A stretch of DNA of 64,000 nt from Ectobius pallidus (taxonomy: Eukaryota; Arthropoda; Insecta; Blattodea; Ectobiidae), in NCBI GenBank assembly GCA_964059195.1, contig CAXKWD010000005.1:45585825-45649824 (forward strand), given 5' to 3'. Below are positions 37,301 to 50,100 of the stretch, piece after piece. Below the pieces are notes generated by a model, which saw nothing but the letters and a program-made list of their open reading frames with translations, ran no database searches and was not told the DNA's origin. The translations under genes and the position numbers were made by a program. The stretch's first letter is position 1; each line of letters starts with the position of its first letter.

Positions 37301-38544
37301 GTATGAACATTTTTGCAGTGAAATCAAGTGTAAAGTACAGTGTATAAATATCAAGGAAGGTGTCATCAGGGGAGTTTTTTATGGCCTTGTAGAGGATGGA
37401 GACGAAGGGACTACACAAGACAGTTCGCTGGAACGTATTTTCCCAATGCCGAAAAGTTCACAATCTGACCACGAATTGATCCTTGGTCCCCGGAGTAAAA
37501 CCCAATCGCATTACAGTCTTCCTTTTCGTAAGTATAGCAAATATCTTTACGATTAGATCACAATTTAGACTTTCAGCTACCGTTTCTGCTGTGTTCAACT
37601 GTTTTTGCATTTGATATGTTGTAAACACATTGTTGCCAAACAAAATGACATGAATTCGGCTACATATTAAGTTATATAAAAAAATAGATTGCTATTCTGA
37701 GCACAATCGAACTATAAGAATACAGTATTTGTTTTAAAAGTTCCGTTTCAGAATTACATAACACGTCGTGCGATGTTGTATCTTTATAAGAATTTAACAC
37801 GTTCACACAAATAGCAAAACTCCCAATGACATGTTTTAGTGACAAGTTCTTTATAACGGTCTCACATCTACAACAACCATCTTATTGCAATGTAAAACCT
37901 TGAGTTATTAATATCCCATGGGATAGATAGTTTTCAGATACACAAGTCTATTAATAAGAGGACGTGTGTTTGAATGTCTGTGCGCGATGCATAGCCAAAT
38001 TACTGTATGCAGACTACTGAAATTATTATCATAAATGGCCTGGAGAGTGGCCGAATGAACATCGAAACCCAATTTTTAATATTCCATTTCGTTGGTGAAT
38101 GATGAATGAAAAACTGACAGAAAACTTCAATTTTCCGCGCTATCGAGGCAGCTTTTTTCGCTATTACATTTCAATTGTAAATGAATCACAGGTTTTCTTG
38201 CCGTTTTTCTTGTAACAATTTGGAAATAAAAACTTCGGGATTCCTAATATAACGCATGGAATCGTCGTTGGTTACGATTTTTTTAAACCGCTCTGACGTG
38301 TTCGTTTCTTTATCATGTATTTGAGATCTGAAATTTCACATAAATTTCCTAAATAGGAAAACATTGCACGATATGGACGGAACTCACTATACCGGATTTT
38401 CTAGGGGGAGGAGGTTAGAGGACTGGAATCTGAGATTTTTTAATATCATGCGGCGCTTTCTAGTACAAAATTTACTTGAAAGTCTGATTCTTAGTTTAAT
38501 TGTTATTATTCGTTTAGTTAATGAATAATTTTATAGGACTTTAT
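34307..38544. repeat. Array copy R7 (4,238 bp), first half of dimer 2
   Basis: Near-identical to R5, including its length, the TTATTATTACATT variant near 34543 and the deletion near 38341. Block C is at 36256-36386 and block D at 37319-37527. Confidence 0.95.
37319..37527 (+). other. Exon-like block D of R7
   Basis: Open, splice sites intact, peptide identical to that of R1. Confidence 0.5.
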
Positions 38545-41500
38545 AGCATCATTTTCAGAAGCTTGTGACTACCAATAAGAGAATTTCTATGGAAATAAAA
38601 TATGCTTGAATTGATTTTGTTTCTTATTCAACAGCGAGGAACATTGAATTATTCATTATACTATTCTTAATTAGGAATATTAGACCAACATTTGAATTTT
38701 TCTGATGCATGAATGCAAACCCAAGTTTTATTTATAGCCTAATAATTTTGATACTGTGATGCTGGATTTTCTGTAATTGTTATTAATACATTTTCCTAAA
38801 CATATTTTAACATTTTCAATACTTCCAAAAAGTATCCTTTCGAAATCCATTTTCCCAATGATGTCTGCGGAGTTACCTTTGTAAACTGAAGCAACCTTGC
38901 TCTAAAAAGAGGGCTATTAAAGATAGCAAATTTCAAGCGAGGTACTGGCAATACAGTTAGAAGCAGCAACCCAAAATGCTTCGCAAGAAATTCATTGATA
39001 CTAACCGTTTCCTTCGAAGGACGTCAATGCAATTTCAACATATAAATTGTAGTGAAACTGACTCAACATGGAAATATAGACTAAAGAGAAATTTTAATAT
39101 TAATAATATTATACGTTTTTCGTCGAACCATGTAAACAATTTGGAAATAAACTAAAGAAATATGACGATTAGAAAGCTCTAAAAATAATTTGTAAAAGAA
39201 ATGAAGCAGAGAGGAAATGAAACTGAATTGCCTATCATGTATTAACTGTGAATGAAAGCTAATAGAAGTGTAAATTAGAATTTGTATTATTTTATTGTCT
39301 TTAATGATTATTAGTGCACAGAAGGAACCAAGTTATTATTATTTTGTCAGTCCTGGGAATCTAGTCACATTCTCCGGGATGGTCAAATTACAAGATTAGG
39401 TTAGACAACTTGGGGTGGGCATTTCCTTCCATCTACATTTTCGATAGGGACTAATAACACTTGCAACTAAACAAATCTCATCGAGTATCGAATCTGTAAT
39501 TCGTAATCTGTTGATATTTAGTGTTCTCTGTATAATTGACCTTTAAACTGCAGATCAGCCGCTGAATAATTCTATAGGTAAAACCAAACGTGTAGTAGCT
39601 TCACGAAAACCTGATATGTTGGACAGCAGCAGAGAGGCGATTATTACAAGAAAACCAAAGTTAAGTATCACCAACACACAGCTCTCTCATAGTAGTCTAT
39701 AGTACTCAAATACGACCTTAGTGGAGGCCCGACTAGAATATATGATCGCAGGAGAGGCGTCTGTAACACAAAAGATTATGCAAGCCGGTTGTGTAATCCG
39801 TGTGGTGCAGATGAAACTGCTTGCGGGTCTCCTGATGTATCATCTAGTCTGACTCGACCTAAGGTGTAGCGAGCGACGTAATTGGAAAGTTTAGTGCTAT
39901 ATACAATTACAATTTTTACAATTTACTATTTATTGTTCCAAATTACACGAAAAATACATACAAAAGTAGATACACCACCCGAAGAAGCAGAGCTTGTGTA
40001 TGACTAAGATCATTCGTTCACTCTCCAGGCTCTAGCTGCTTTGCTGAGTGCCCGACTCGGCAAGTTTAGCAGTAAAGAGTCACTCATTCTCAACGCATTG
40101 TCACCAGACAGTCATTCATTTCTTTCTTTGCTATCAATCGCAGTCTTTAGTTACTCAACACGGTTATCGCTACTTTAGTATCTGCCTGGACGGGACCCGA
40201 TATGTGATCGGCCAGAGAAGGGGGTAGACGTGCTTGTTCTGTAACAACAATGTTTATGTAGTTCCGGTTACATAAACTTTGGCAGGATAGCCAGCTACTT
40301 GCGGGTCTCTTGGTTTATCTAGTACCCGGAGTACCCGAATTGTTGTGATCGTGGTTGCTCAAAAGTTTGGTACTAATGATTCATTATTCACGCTCTAGCT
40401 GCTTGCTGAATGCCCGACTAGGCAAGTTAGCAGAGATACAGATTCTCCCAATTTATCATAATTTCTCGGTAATAATAAAATGTGCTTAACTTTTGCAGAT
40501 GATTCTTCCGAAAATGGAACTCGTTGTAACCCAGGAATATTCAAGACAGAGACTGGATTACAATATTAGGCTCTAGCTGACGAACTGTCACAAATGAACG
40601 CAGACAACGGAAGGATGACTAATAATCAAGTGAGTACATCTACTTTATTAAATACATACACAGATTTAATGGTATTATTGTTATAAACCATAGTGAGATT
40701 TTGTCATTACTTTCTTACATCAAGATTCATTCATTTAATTTAAAAAATTAATATGGAAATGAAGAGATGTTTTAAATTATTCTACTCTCCGAATAAAATT
40801 AAAACGTTTAAGTACAAGGCAGTTTAAAAAGATATTGTGCTACACTAGATGTTAAATGAAATATGAGTTAATGTGGATATATCATAACCACACTGAAAAA
40901 AAGACATACAGTCAACATTTAAAATAAAGTACATGGCGCCAAATTCCATCCGCATACGAAAACCTAACTGCATCAAATATACATAGACAAGGAACGGTGT
41001 AGAATATTAGTTACTACGGTGTAAAACCCTTGAGCCCTGATATTCATTGGGTTAGATATTGATGGGTTGACAGCATGAATAATAGGAAATACTTGCTTGA
41101 AATTTTGCGCCACAGTCCTTGCTGTATTTATTTGAAATCAAAATATATCAGCATAATTTCGCATATTTCATCTTTCACCGCTCGATTTCCTTAATTATAC
41201 AACACGTAATACATGTTCCTGACATCATTTAAGCTTATACCTAAACCATAAAAATGCATTTTGCCTAGCAACAGGTATGTGTGAATTTCTAGACAGTAGG
41301 AGAAAATTTCTGGTGGTACAAATTCAGATGTAGGTAACATTAGAAACAAGAAAAAGAAATATTTAATTAATTACTACTTCCCGTGAAAAAACTATTTGAG
41401 TGATGTTTCAGTTTAACGTTCTATTTAATAACAAATAATATAGTAACCGAGGTCTATATGTAAATATATACACTGTTGATTACATAAGAGTTCATGAAAC

Positions 41501-42809
41501 ATATAAAGTAGATCAATGAACTAATGAGTTTTATAATCCGAATTGTATGAACATTTTTGCAGTGAAATCAAGTGTAAAGTACAGTGTATAAATATCAAGG
41601 AAGGTGTCATCAGGGGAGTTTTTTGTGGCCTTGTAGGGGATGGAGACGAAGGGACTACACAAGACAGTTCGCTGGAACGTATTTTCCCAATGCCGAAAAG
41701 TTCACAATCTGACCACGAATTGATCCTTGGTCCCCGGAGTAAAACCCAATCGCATTACAGTCTTCCTTTTCGTAAGTATAGCAAATATCTTTACGATTAG
41801 ATCACAATTTAGACTTTCAGCTACCGTTTCTGCTGTGTTCAACTGTTTTTGCATTTGATATGTTGTAAACACATTGTTGCCAAACAAAATGACATGGATT
41901 CGGCCCCATATTAAGCTATATAAAAAAATAGATTGCTATTCTGAGCACAATCGAACTATAAGAATACAGCATTTGTTTTAAAAGTTCCGTTTCAGAATTA
42001 CATAACACGTCGTGCGATGTTGTATCTTTATAAGAATTTAACACGTTCATACAAATAGCAAAACTCCCAATGACATGTTTTAGTGACAAGTTCTTTATAA
42101 CGGTCTCACATCTACAACAACCATCTTATTGCAATGTAAAACCTTGAGTTATTAATATCCCATGGGATAGATACTTTTCAGATACACAAGTCTATTAATA
42201 AGAGGACGTGTGTTTGAATGTCTGTGCGCGATGCATAGCCAAATTACTTTATGCAGAGAACTGACATTATTATCATAAATGGCCTGGAGAGTGGCCGAAT
42301 AAACATCGAAACCCAATTTTTAATATTCCCTTTCGTTGCTGAATGATGAATGAAAAACTGACAGAAAACTTCAATTTTCCGCGCTATCGAGGCAGCTTTT
42401 TTCGCTATTACATTTCAATTGTAAATGAATCACAGGTTTTCTTGCCGTTTTTCTTGTAACAATTTGGAAATAAAAACTTCGGGATTCCTAATATAACGCA
42501 TGGAATCGTCGTTGGTTACGATTTTTTTAAACCGCTCTGACGTGTTCGTTTCTTTATCATGTATTTGAGATCTGAAATTTCACATAGGTGGACGGAACAA
42601 GGATAATGTATTCCTAAATAGGAAAACATTGCACGATATGGACGGAACTCACTATACCGGTTTTTCTAGGGGGAGGATGTTTGAGGACTGGAATCAGAGA
42701 TTTTTTAATATCATGGGGCGCTTTCTAGTACAAAATTTACTTGAAAGTCTGATTCTTAGTTTAATTGATATTATTCGTTTAGTTAATGAATAATTTTATA
42801 GGACTTTAT
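38545..42809. repeat. Array copy R8 (4,265 bp), second half of dimer 2
   Basis: Near-identical to R6 up to about 41460, including the 6 bp ATAGGT insertion near 39573. After that it carries R9-type variants: AAATATATACAC near 41463, GAGTTTTATAATCC near 41525 and a Cys/Gly version of block D. Block C is at 40499-40629 and block D at 41563-41771. Confidence 0.95.
41563..41771 (+). other. Exon-like block D of R8
   Basis: Open. Two replacements relative to R1: FYGLVED becomes FCGLVGD. The Glu-to-Gly change is shared with R9-R11 and the Cys is private. It differs here from R6, its partner in the 8.5 kb dimer. Confidence 0.5.
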
Positions 42810-43775
42810 AGCATCATTTTCAGAAGCTTGTGACTACCAATAAGAGAATTTCTATGGAAATAAAATATGCTTGAATTGATTTGGCGGGAGGATTTTGTTT
42901 CTTATTCAACAGCGAGGAACATTGAATTATTCATTATACTATTCTTAATTAGGAAGATTAGACCAACATTTGAATTTTTCTGATGCATGAATGCAAACCC
43001 AAGTTTTATTTATAGCCTAATAATTTTGATAGTCTGTACTTTACTGTGATGCTGGATTTTCTGTAATTGTTATTAATACATTTTCCTAAACATATTTTAA
43101 CATTTTCAATACTTCCAAAAACTATCCTTTCGAAATCCATTTTCCCAATGAAGTCTGCGGAGTTACCTTTGTAATCTGAAGCAACCTTGCTGTAAAAAGA
43201 TATCAAATTTCAAGCGAGGTACTGGCAATACAGTTAGAAGCAGCAACCCAAAATGCTTCGCAAGAAATTCATTGATACTAACCGTTTCCTTCGAAGGACG
43301 TCAATGCAATTTCAACATATAAATTGTAGTGAAACTGACTCAACATGGAAATATAGACTAAAGAGAAATTTTAATATTAATAATATTATACGTTTTTCGT
43401 CGAACCATGTAAACAATTTGGAAATAAACTGAAGAAATATGACGATTAGAAAGCTCTAAAAAAACTTTGTAAAAGAAATGAAGCAGAGAGGAAAATCCAA
43501 ATAATATGAAACTGAATTGCCTATCATGTATTAACTGTGAATGAAAGCTAATAGAAGTGTAAATTAGAATTTGTATTATTTTATTGTCTTTAATGATTAT
43601 TAGTGCACAGAAGGAACCAAGTTATTATTATTTTGTCAGTCCTGGGAATCTAGTCATATTCTCCGGGATGGTCATATACAAGATTAGGTTAGACAAACTT
43701 GGGGTGGGCATTTCCTTCCATCTACATTTTCGATAGGGACTAATAACACTTGCAACTAAACAAATCTCATCGAGT

Positions 43776-43994
43776 ATGGAATCTGTAATTCGTAATCTGT
43801 TGACATTTAGTGTTCTCTGTTTAATTGACCTTTTAACTGCAGATCAGCCGCTGAACAATTCTAAAACCAAACGTGTAGTAGCTTCTTCGAAATCACGAAA
43901 ACCTGGTGTGTTGGACAGCAGCAGAGAGGCGATTATTACAAGAAAACCAAAGTTAAGTATCACCAACACACAGCTCTCTCATAGTAGTCTATAG
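43776..43994 (+). CDS. Small ORF with a signal-peptide-like N-terminus (R9 only)
   Basis: A 72-codon ORF starts at an ATG. Its N-terminus has a charged start, a hydrophobic stretch at about residues 8-20 and a small-residue region near residue 22, as in a secretory signal peptide. The rest is basic and Ser-rich with a KR pair and no recognised domain. In the other eleven copies codon 20 (TTA at 43833-43835) is TAA. In R1, R6, R8 and R10-R12 the start codon is also ATC. R9 has 9 extra bases near 43884 and R6/R8 have 6 extra bases a little upstream; both preserve the frame, which suggests past coding constraint. It may be the first part of a larger secreted protein whose next piece (block A) is in another frame. 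Function is unknown. Confidence 0.45.
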   Translation: MESVIRNLLTFSVLCLIDLLTADQPLNNSKTKRVVASSKSRKPGVLDSSREAIITRKPKLSITNTQLSHSSL

Positions 43995-44790
43995 TACTCA
44001 AATACGACCATAGTGGAGGCCCGACTAGAATATATGATCGCAGGAGAGGCGTCTGTAACACAAAAGATTATGCAAGCCGGTTGTGTAATCCGTGTGGTGC
44101 AGATGAAACTGCTTGCGGGTCTCCTGATGTATCATCTAGTGTGACTCGACCTAAGGTGTAGCGAGCGACGTAATTGGAAAGTTTAGTGCTATATACAATT
44201 ACAATTTTTACAATTTACTATTTATTGTTCCAAATTACACGAAAAATACATACAAAAGTTGATACACCACCCGAAGAAACAGAGCTTGTGTATGACTAAG
44301 ATCATTCGTTCACTCCCCAGGCTCTAGCTGCTTTGCTGAGTGCCCGACTTGGCAAGTTTAGCAGTAAAGAGTCACTCATTCTCAACGCATTGTCACCAGA
44401 CAGTCACTCATTTCTTTCTCTGCTATCAATCGCAGTCTTTAGTTACTCAACACGGTTATCGCTACTTTAGTATCTGCCTGGACGGGACCCGATATGTGAT
44501 CGGCCGGAGAAGGGGGTAGACGTGCTTGTTCTGTAACAACAATGTTTATGTAGTTCCGGTTACATAAACTTTGGCAGGATAGCCAGCTACTTGCGGGTCT
44601 CTTGGTTTATCTAGTAGCCGGAGTCCCCGAATTGTTGTGATCGTGGTTGCTTAAAAGTTTGGTACTAATGATTCATTATTCACGCTCTAGCTGCTTGCTG
44701 AATGCCCGACTAGGCAAGTTAGCAGAGATACAGATTCTCCCAATTTATCATAATTTCTCGGTAATAATAAAATGTGCTTAACTTTTGCAG

Positions 44791-44924
44791 ATGATTCTTC
44801 CTCTGAAAATGGAACTCGTTGTAACCCAGGAATATTCAAGACAGAGACTGGATTACAATATTAGGCTCTAGCTGACGAACTGTCACAAATGAACGCAGAC
44901 AACGGAAGGATGACTAATAATCAA
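44791..44924 (+). pseudogene. Exon-like block C of R9 (134 bp)
   Basis: Same acceptor and donor as in R1, with a three-base in-frame insertion (TCTTCCTCTGAAAATGG instead of TCTTCCGAAAGAGG). The TAT-TAG interruption seen in the other copies remains. Confidence 0.35.
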
Positions 44925-45857
44925 GTGAGTACATCTACTTTATTAAATACATACACAGATTTAATGGTATTATTGTTATAAACCATAGTGAGATTTTGTC
45001 ATTACTTTCTTACATCAAGATTCTTTCATTTAATTTATAAAATTAATATGGAAATGAAGAGATGTTTTAAATTATTCTACTCTCCGAATAAAATTAAAAC
45101 GTTTAAGTACAAGGCAGTTTAATAAGATGTTGTGCTACACTTGATGTTAAATGAAATATGAGTTAATGTGGATATATCATAACCACACTGAAAAAAAGAC
45201 ATACAGTCAACATTTAAAATAAAGTACATGGCGCCACATTCCATCCGCATACGAAAACCTAACTGCATCAAATATACATAGACAAGGAACGGTGTAGAAT
45301 ATTAGTTACTACGGTGTAAAACCCTTGAGCCCTGATATTCATTGGGTTAGATATTGATGGATTGACAGCATGAATAATAGGTAATACTTGCTTGAAATTT
45401 TGCGCCACAGTCCTTGCTGTATTTATGTGAAATCAAAATATATTAGCATAATTTCGCATATTTCATCTTTCACCGCTCGATTTCCTTAATTATACAACAC
45501 GTAATACATGTTCCTGACATCATTTAAGCTTATATCTAAACCATAAAAATTCATTTTGCCTAGCAACAGGTATGTGTGAATTTCTAGACAGTAGGAGAAA
45601 ATTTCTGGTGGTACAAATTCAGATGTAGGTAACATTAGAAACAAGAAAAAGAAATATTTAATTAATTACTACTTCCCGTGAAAAAACTATTTGAGTGATG
45701 TTTCAGTTTAACGTTCTATTTAATAACAAATAATATAGTAACCGAGGTCTATATGTAAATATATACACTGTTGATTACATAAGAGTTCATGAAACATATA
45801 AAGTAGATCAATGAACTAATGAGTTTTATAATCCGAATTGTATGAACATTTTTGCAG

Positions 45858-46066
45858 TGAAATCAAGTGTAAAGTACAGTGTATAAATATCAAGGAAGGT
45901 GTCATCAGGGGAGTTTTTTATGGCCTTGTAGGGGATGGAGACGAAGGGACTACACAAGACAGTTCGCTGGAACGTATTTTCCCAATGCCGAAAAGTTCAC
46001 AATCTGACCACGAATTGATCCTTGGTCCCCGGAGTAAATCCCAATCGCATTACAGTCTTCCTTTTC
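45858..46066 (+). other. Exon-like block D of R9
   Basis: Open, splice sites intact. It has the VGD variant and a private Thr-to-Ser change (RSKSQSH). Confidence 0.5.
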
Positions 46067-47104
46067 GTAAGTATAGCAAATACCTTTACGATTAGATCAC
46101 AATTTAGACTTTCAGCTACCGTTTCTGCTGTGTTCAACTGTTTTTGCATTTGATATGTTGTAAACACATTGTTGCCAAACAAAATGACATGGATTCGGCT
46201 ACATATTAAGTTATATAAAAAAATAGATTGCTATTCTGAGCACAATCGAACTATAAGAATACAGTATTTGTTTTAAAAGTTCCGTTTCAGAATTACATAA
46301 CACGTCGTGCGATGTTGTATCTTTATAAGAATTTAACACGTTCACACAAATAGCAAAACTCCCAATGACATGTTTTAGTGACAAGTTCTTTATAACGGTC
46401 TCACATCTACAACAACCATCTTATTGCAATGTAAAACCTTGAGTTATTAATATCCCATGGGATAGATAGTTTTCAGATACACAAGTCTATTAATAAGAGG
46501 ACGTGTGTTTGAATGTCTGTGCGCGATGCATAGTCAAATTACTGAATGCAGAGAACTGATATTATTATCATAAATGGCCTGGAGAGTGGCCGAATGAACA
46601 TCGAAACCCAATTTTTAATATTCCCTTTCGTTGCTGAATGATGAATGAAAAACTGACAGAAAACTTCAATTTTCCGCACTATCGAGGCAGCTTTTTTCGC
46701 TATTACATTTCAATTGTAAATGAATCACAGGTTTTCTTGCCGTTTTTCTTCTAACAATTTGGAAATAAAAACTTCGGGATTCCTAATATAACGCATGGAA
46801 TCGTCGTTGGTTACGATTTTTTTAAACCGCTCTCACGTGTTCGTTTCTTTATCATGTATTTGAGATCTGAAATTTCACATAGGTGGACGGAACAAGGATA
46901 ATGTATTCCTAAATAGGAAAACATTGATCGATATGGACGGAACTCACTATACCGGTTTTTCTAGGGGGAGGAGGTTAGAGGACTGGAATCTGAGATTTTT
47001 TAATATCATGCGGCGCTTTCTAGTACAAAATTTACTTGAAAGTCTGATTCTTAGTTTAATTGTTATTATTCGTTTAGTTAATGAATAATTTTATAGGACT
47101 TTAT

Positions 47105-50100
47105 AGCATCATTTTCAGAAGCTTGTGACTACCAATAAGAGAATTTCTATGGAAATAAAATATGCTTGAATTGATTTGACGGGAGGATTTTGTTTCTTAT
47201 TCAACAGCGAGGAACATTGAATTATTCATTATACTATTCTTAATAAGGAAGATTAGACCAACATTTGAATTTTTCTGATGCATGAATGCAAACCCAAGTT
47301 TTATTTATAGCCTAATAATTTTGATAGTCTGTACTTTACTGTGATGCTGGATTTTCTGTAATTGTTATTAATACATTTTCCTAAACATATTTTAACATTT
47401 TCAATACTTCCAAAAACTATCCTTTCGAAATCCATTTTCCCAATGAAGTCTGCGGAGTTACCTTTGTAATCTGAAGCAACCTTGCTCTAAAAAGAGGGCT
47501 ATTAAAGATATCAAATTTCAAGCGAGGTACTTGAAATACAGTTAGAAGCAGCAACCCAAAATGCTTCGCAAGAAATTCATTGATACTAACCGTTTCCTTC
47601 GAAGGACGTCAATGCAATTTCAACATATAAATTGTAGTGAAACTGACTCAACATGGAAATATAGACTAAAGAGAAATTTTAATATTAATAATATTATACT
47701 TTTTTCGTCGAACCATGCAAACAATTTGGAAATAAACTGAAGAAATATGACGATTAGAAAGCTCTAAAAAAACTTTGTAAAAGAAATGAAGCAGAGAGGA
47801 AAATCCAAATAATATGAAACTGAATTGCCTATCATGTATTAACTGTGATTGAAATCTAATAGAAGTGTAAATTAGAATTTGTATTATTTTATTGTCTTTA
47901 ATGATTATTAGTGCACAGAAGGACCAAGTTATTATTATTTTGTCAGTCCTGGGAATCTAGTCACATTCTCCGGGATGGTCAAATTACAAGATTAGGTTAG
48001 ACAACTTGGGGTGGGCATTTCCTTCCATCTACATTTTCGATAGGGACTAATAACACTTGCAACTAAACAAATCTCATCGAGTATCGAATCTGTAATTCGT
48101 AATCTGTTGATATTTAGTGTTCTCTGTATAATTGACCTTTAAACTGCAGATCAGCCGCTGAAGAATTTTAAAACCAAACGTGTAGTAGCTTCACGAAAAC
48201 CTGATATGTTGGACAGCAGCAGAGAGGCGATTATTACAAGAAAACCAAAGTTAAGTATCACCAACACACAGCTCTCTCATAGTAGTCTATAGTACTCAAA
48301 TACGACCTTAGTGGAGGCCCGACTAGAATATATGATCGCAGGAGAGGCGTCTGTAACACAAAAGATTATGCAAGCCGGTTGTGTAATCCGTGTGGTGCAG
48401 ATGAAACTGCTTGCGGGTCTCCTGATGTATCATCTAGTCTGACTCGACCTAAGGTGTAGCGAGCGACGTAATTGGAAAGTTTAGTGCTATATACAATTAC
48501 AATTTTTACAATTTACTATTTATTGTTCCAAATTACACGAAAAATACATACAAAAGTTGATACACCACCCGAAGAAGCAGAGCTTGTGTATGACTAACAT
48601 CATTCGTCCACTCCCCAGGCTCTAGCTGCTTTGCTGAGTGCCCGACTTGGCAAGTTTAGCAGTAAAGAGTCACTCATTCTCAACGCATTGTCACCAGACA
48701 GTCACTCATTTCTTTCTTTGCTATCAATCGCAGTCCTTAGTTACTCAACACGGTTATCGCTACTTTAGTATCTGCCTGGACGGTACCCGATATGTGATCG
48801 GCCGGAGAAGGGGGTAGACGTGCTTGTTCTTGTACAACAATGTTTATGTAGTTCCGGTTACATAAACTTTGGCAGGATAGCCAGCTACTTGCGGGTCTCT
48901 TGGTTTATCTAGTAGCCGGACTCCCCGAATTGATGTGATCGTGGTTGCTCAAAAGTTTGGTACTAATGATTCATTATTCACGCTCTAGCTGCTTGCTGAA
49001 TGCCCGACTAGGCAAGTTAGCAGAGATACAGATTCTCCCAATTTATCATAATTTCTCGGTAATAATAAAATGTGCTTAAATTTTGCAGATGATTCTTCCG
49101 AAAAAGGAACTCGTTGTAACCCAGGAATATTCAGGACAGAGACTGGATTACAATATTAGGCTCTAGCTGACGAACTGTCACAAATGAACGCAGACAACGG
49201 AAGGATGAATAATAATCAAGTGAGTACATCTACTTTACTAAATACATACACAGATTTAATGGTTCTATTGTTATAAACCATAGTGAGATTTTGTCATTAC
49301 TTTCTTACATCAAGATTCTTTCATTTAATTTATAAAATTAATATGGAAATGAAGAGATGTTTTAAATTATTCTACTCTCCGAATAAAATTAAAAGGTTTA
49401 AGTACAAGGCAGTTTAAAAAGATGTTGTGCTACACTAGATGTTAAATGAAATATGAGTTAATGTGGATATCTCAAAACCACACTGAAAAAAGACATACAG
49501 TCAACATTTAAAATAAAGTACATGGCGCCACATTCCATCCGAATACGAAAACCTAACTGCATCAAATATACATAGACAAGGAACTGTGTAGAATATTAGT
49601 TACTACGGTGTAAAACCCTTGAGCCCTGATATTCATTGGGTTAGATATTGATGGGTTGACAGCATGAATAATAGGAAATACTTGCTTGAAATTTTGCGCC
49701 ACAGTCCTTGCTGTATTTATATGAAATCAAAATATATTAGCATAATTTCGCATATTTCATCTTTCACCGCTCGATTTCCTTAATTATACAACACGTAATA
49801 CATGTTCCTGACATCATTTAAGCTTATACCTAAACCATAAAAATGCATTTTGCCTAGCAACAGGTATGTGTGAATTTCTAGACAGCAGGAGAAAATTTCT
49901 GGTGGTACAAATTCAGATGTAGGTAACATTAGAAACATGAAAAAGAAATATTTAATTAATTACTACTTCCCGTGAAAAAAACTTTTGAATGATGTTTCAG
50001 TTTAACGTTCTATTTAATAACAAATAATATAGTAACCGAGGTCTATATGTAAATATATACACTGTTGATTACATAAGAGTTCAAGAAACATATAAAGTAG

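Larger units (their letters stand above)
25804..42809. repeat. Higher-order repeat: two 8,503 bp dimers (R5+R6, R7+R8)
   Basis: R5 and R7 are both 4,238 bp. R6 and R8 are both 4,265 bp. R5 and R7 share a 3' deletion (29840 and 38341), while R6 and R8 share a 6 bp insertion and an ATG-to-ATC change. One of the few differences is at 31325 (A) against 39828 (T), which are exactly 8,503 apart. The near-identity at this spacing runs from about 24400 to 32957 in the left member. This is the expected trace of one recent unequal exchange of two units, or of an assembly duplication. Confidence 0.88.
42810..47104. repeat. Array copy R9 (4,295 bp), least decayed coding block
   Basis: Complete unit with the ATCCAAATAATATG stretch. 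It alone keeps the signal-peptide ORF open (43776-43994). It also alone has 9 extra bases in that ORF and 3 extra in block C (44791-44924). Block A is at 44014-44155 and block D at 45858-46066. It has a private deletion near 43195-43200. Confidence 0.95.

Noticed and set aside
43006..43206. 66-codon - strand ORF in R9
   Set aside because: It depends on a private deletion in R9. Equivalent frames in other copies are interrupted and the sequence is AT-rich and unremarkable.
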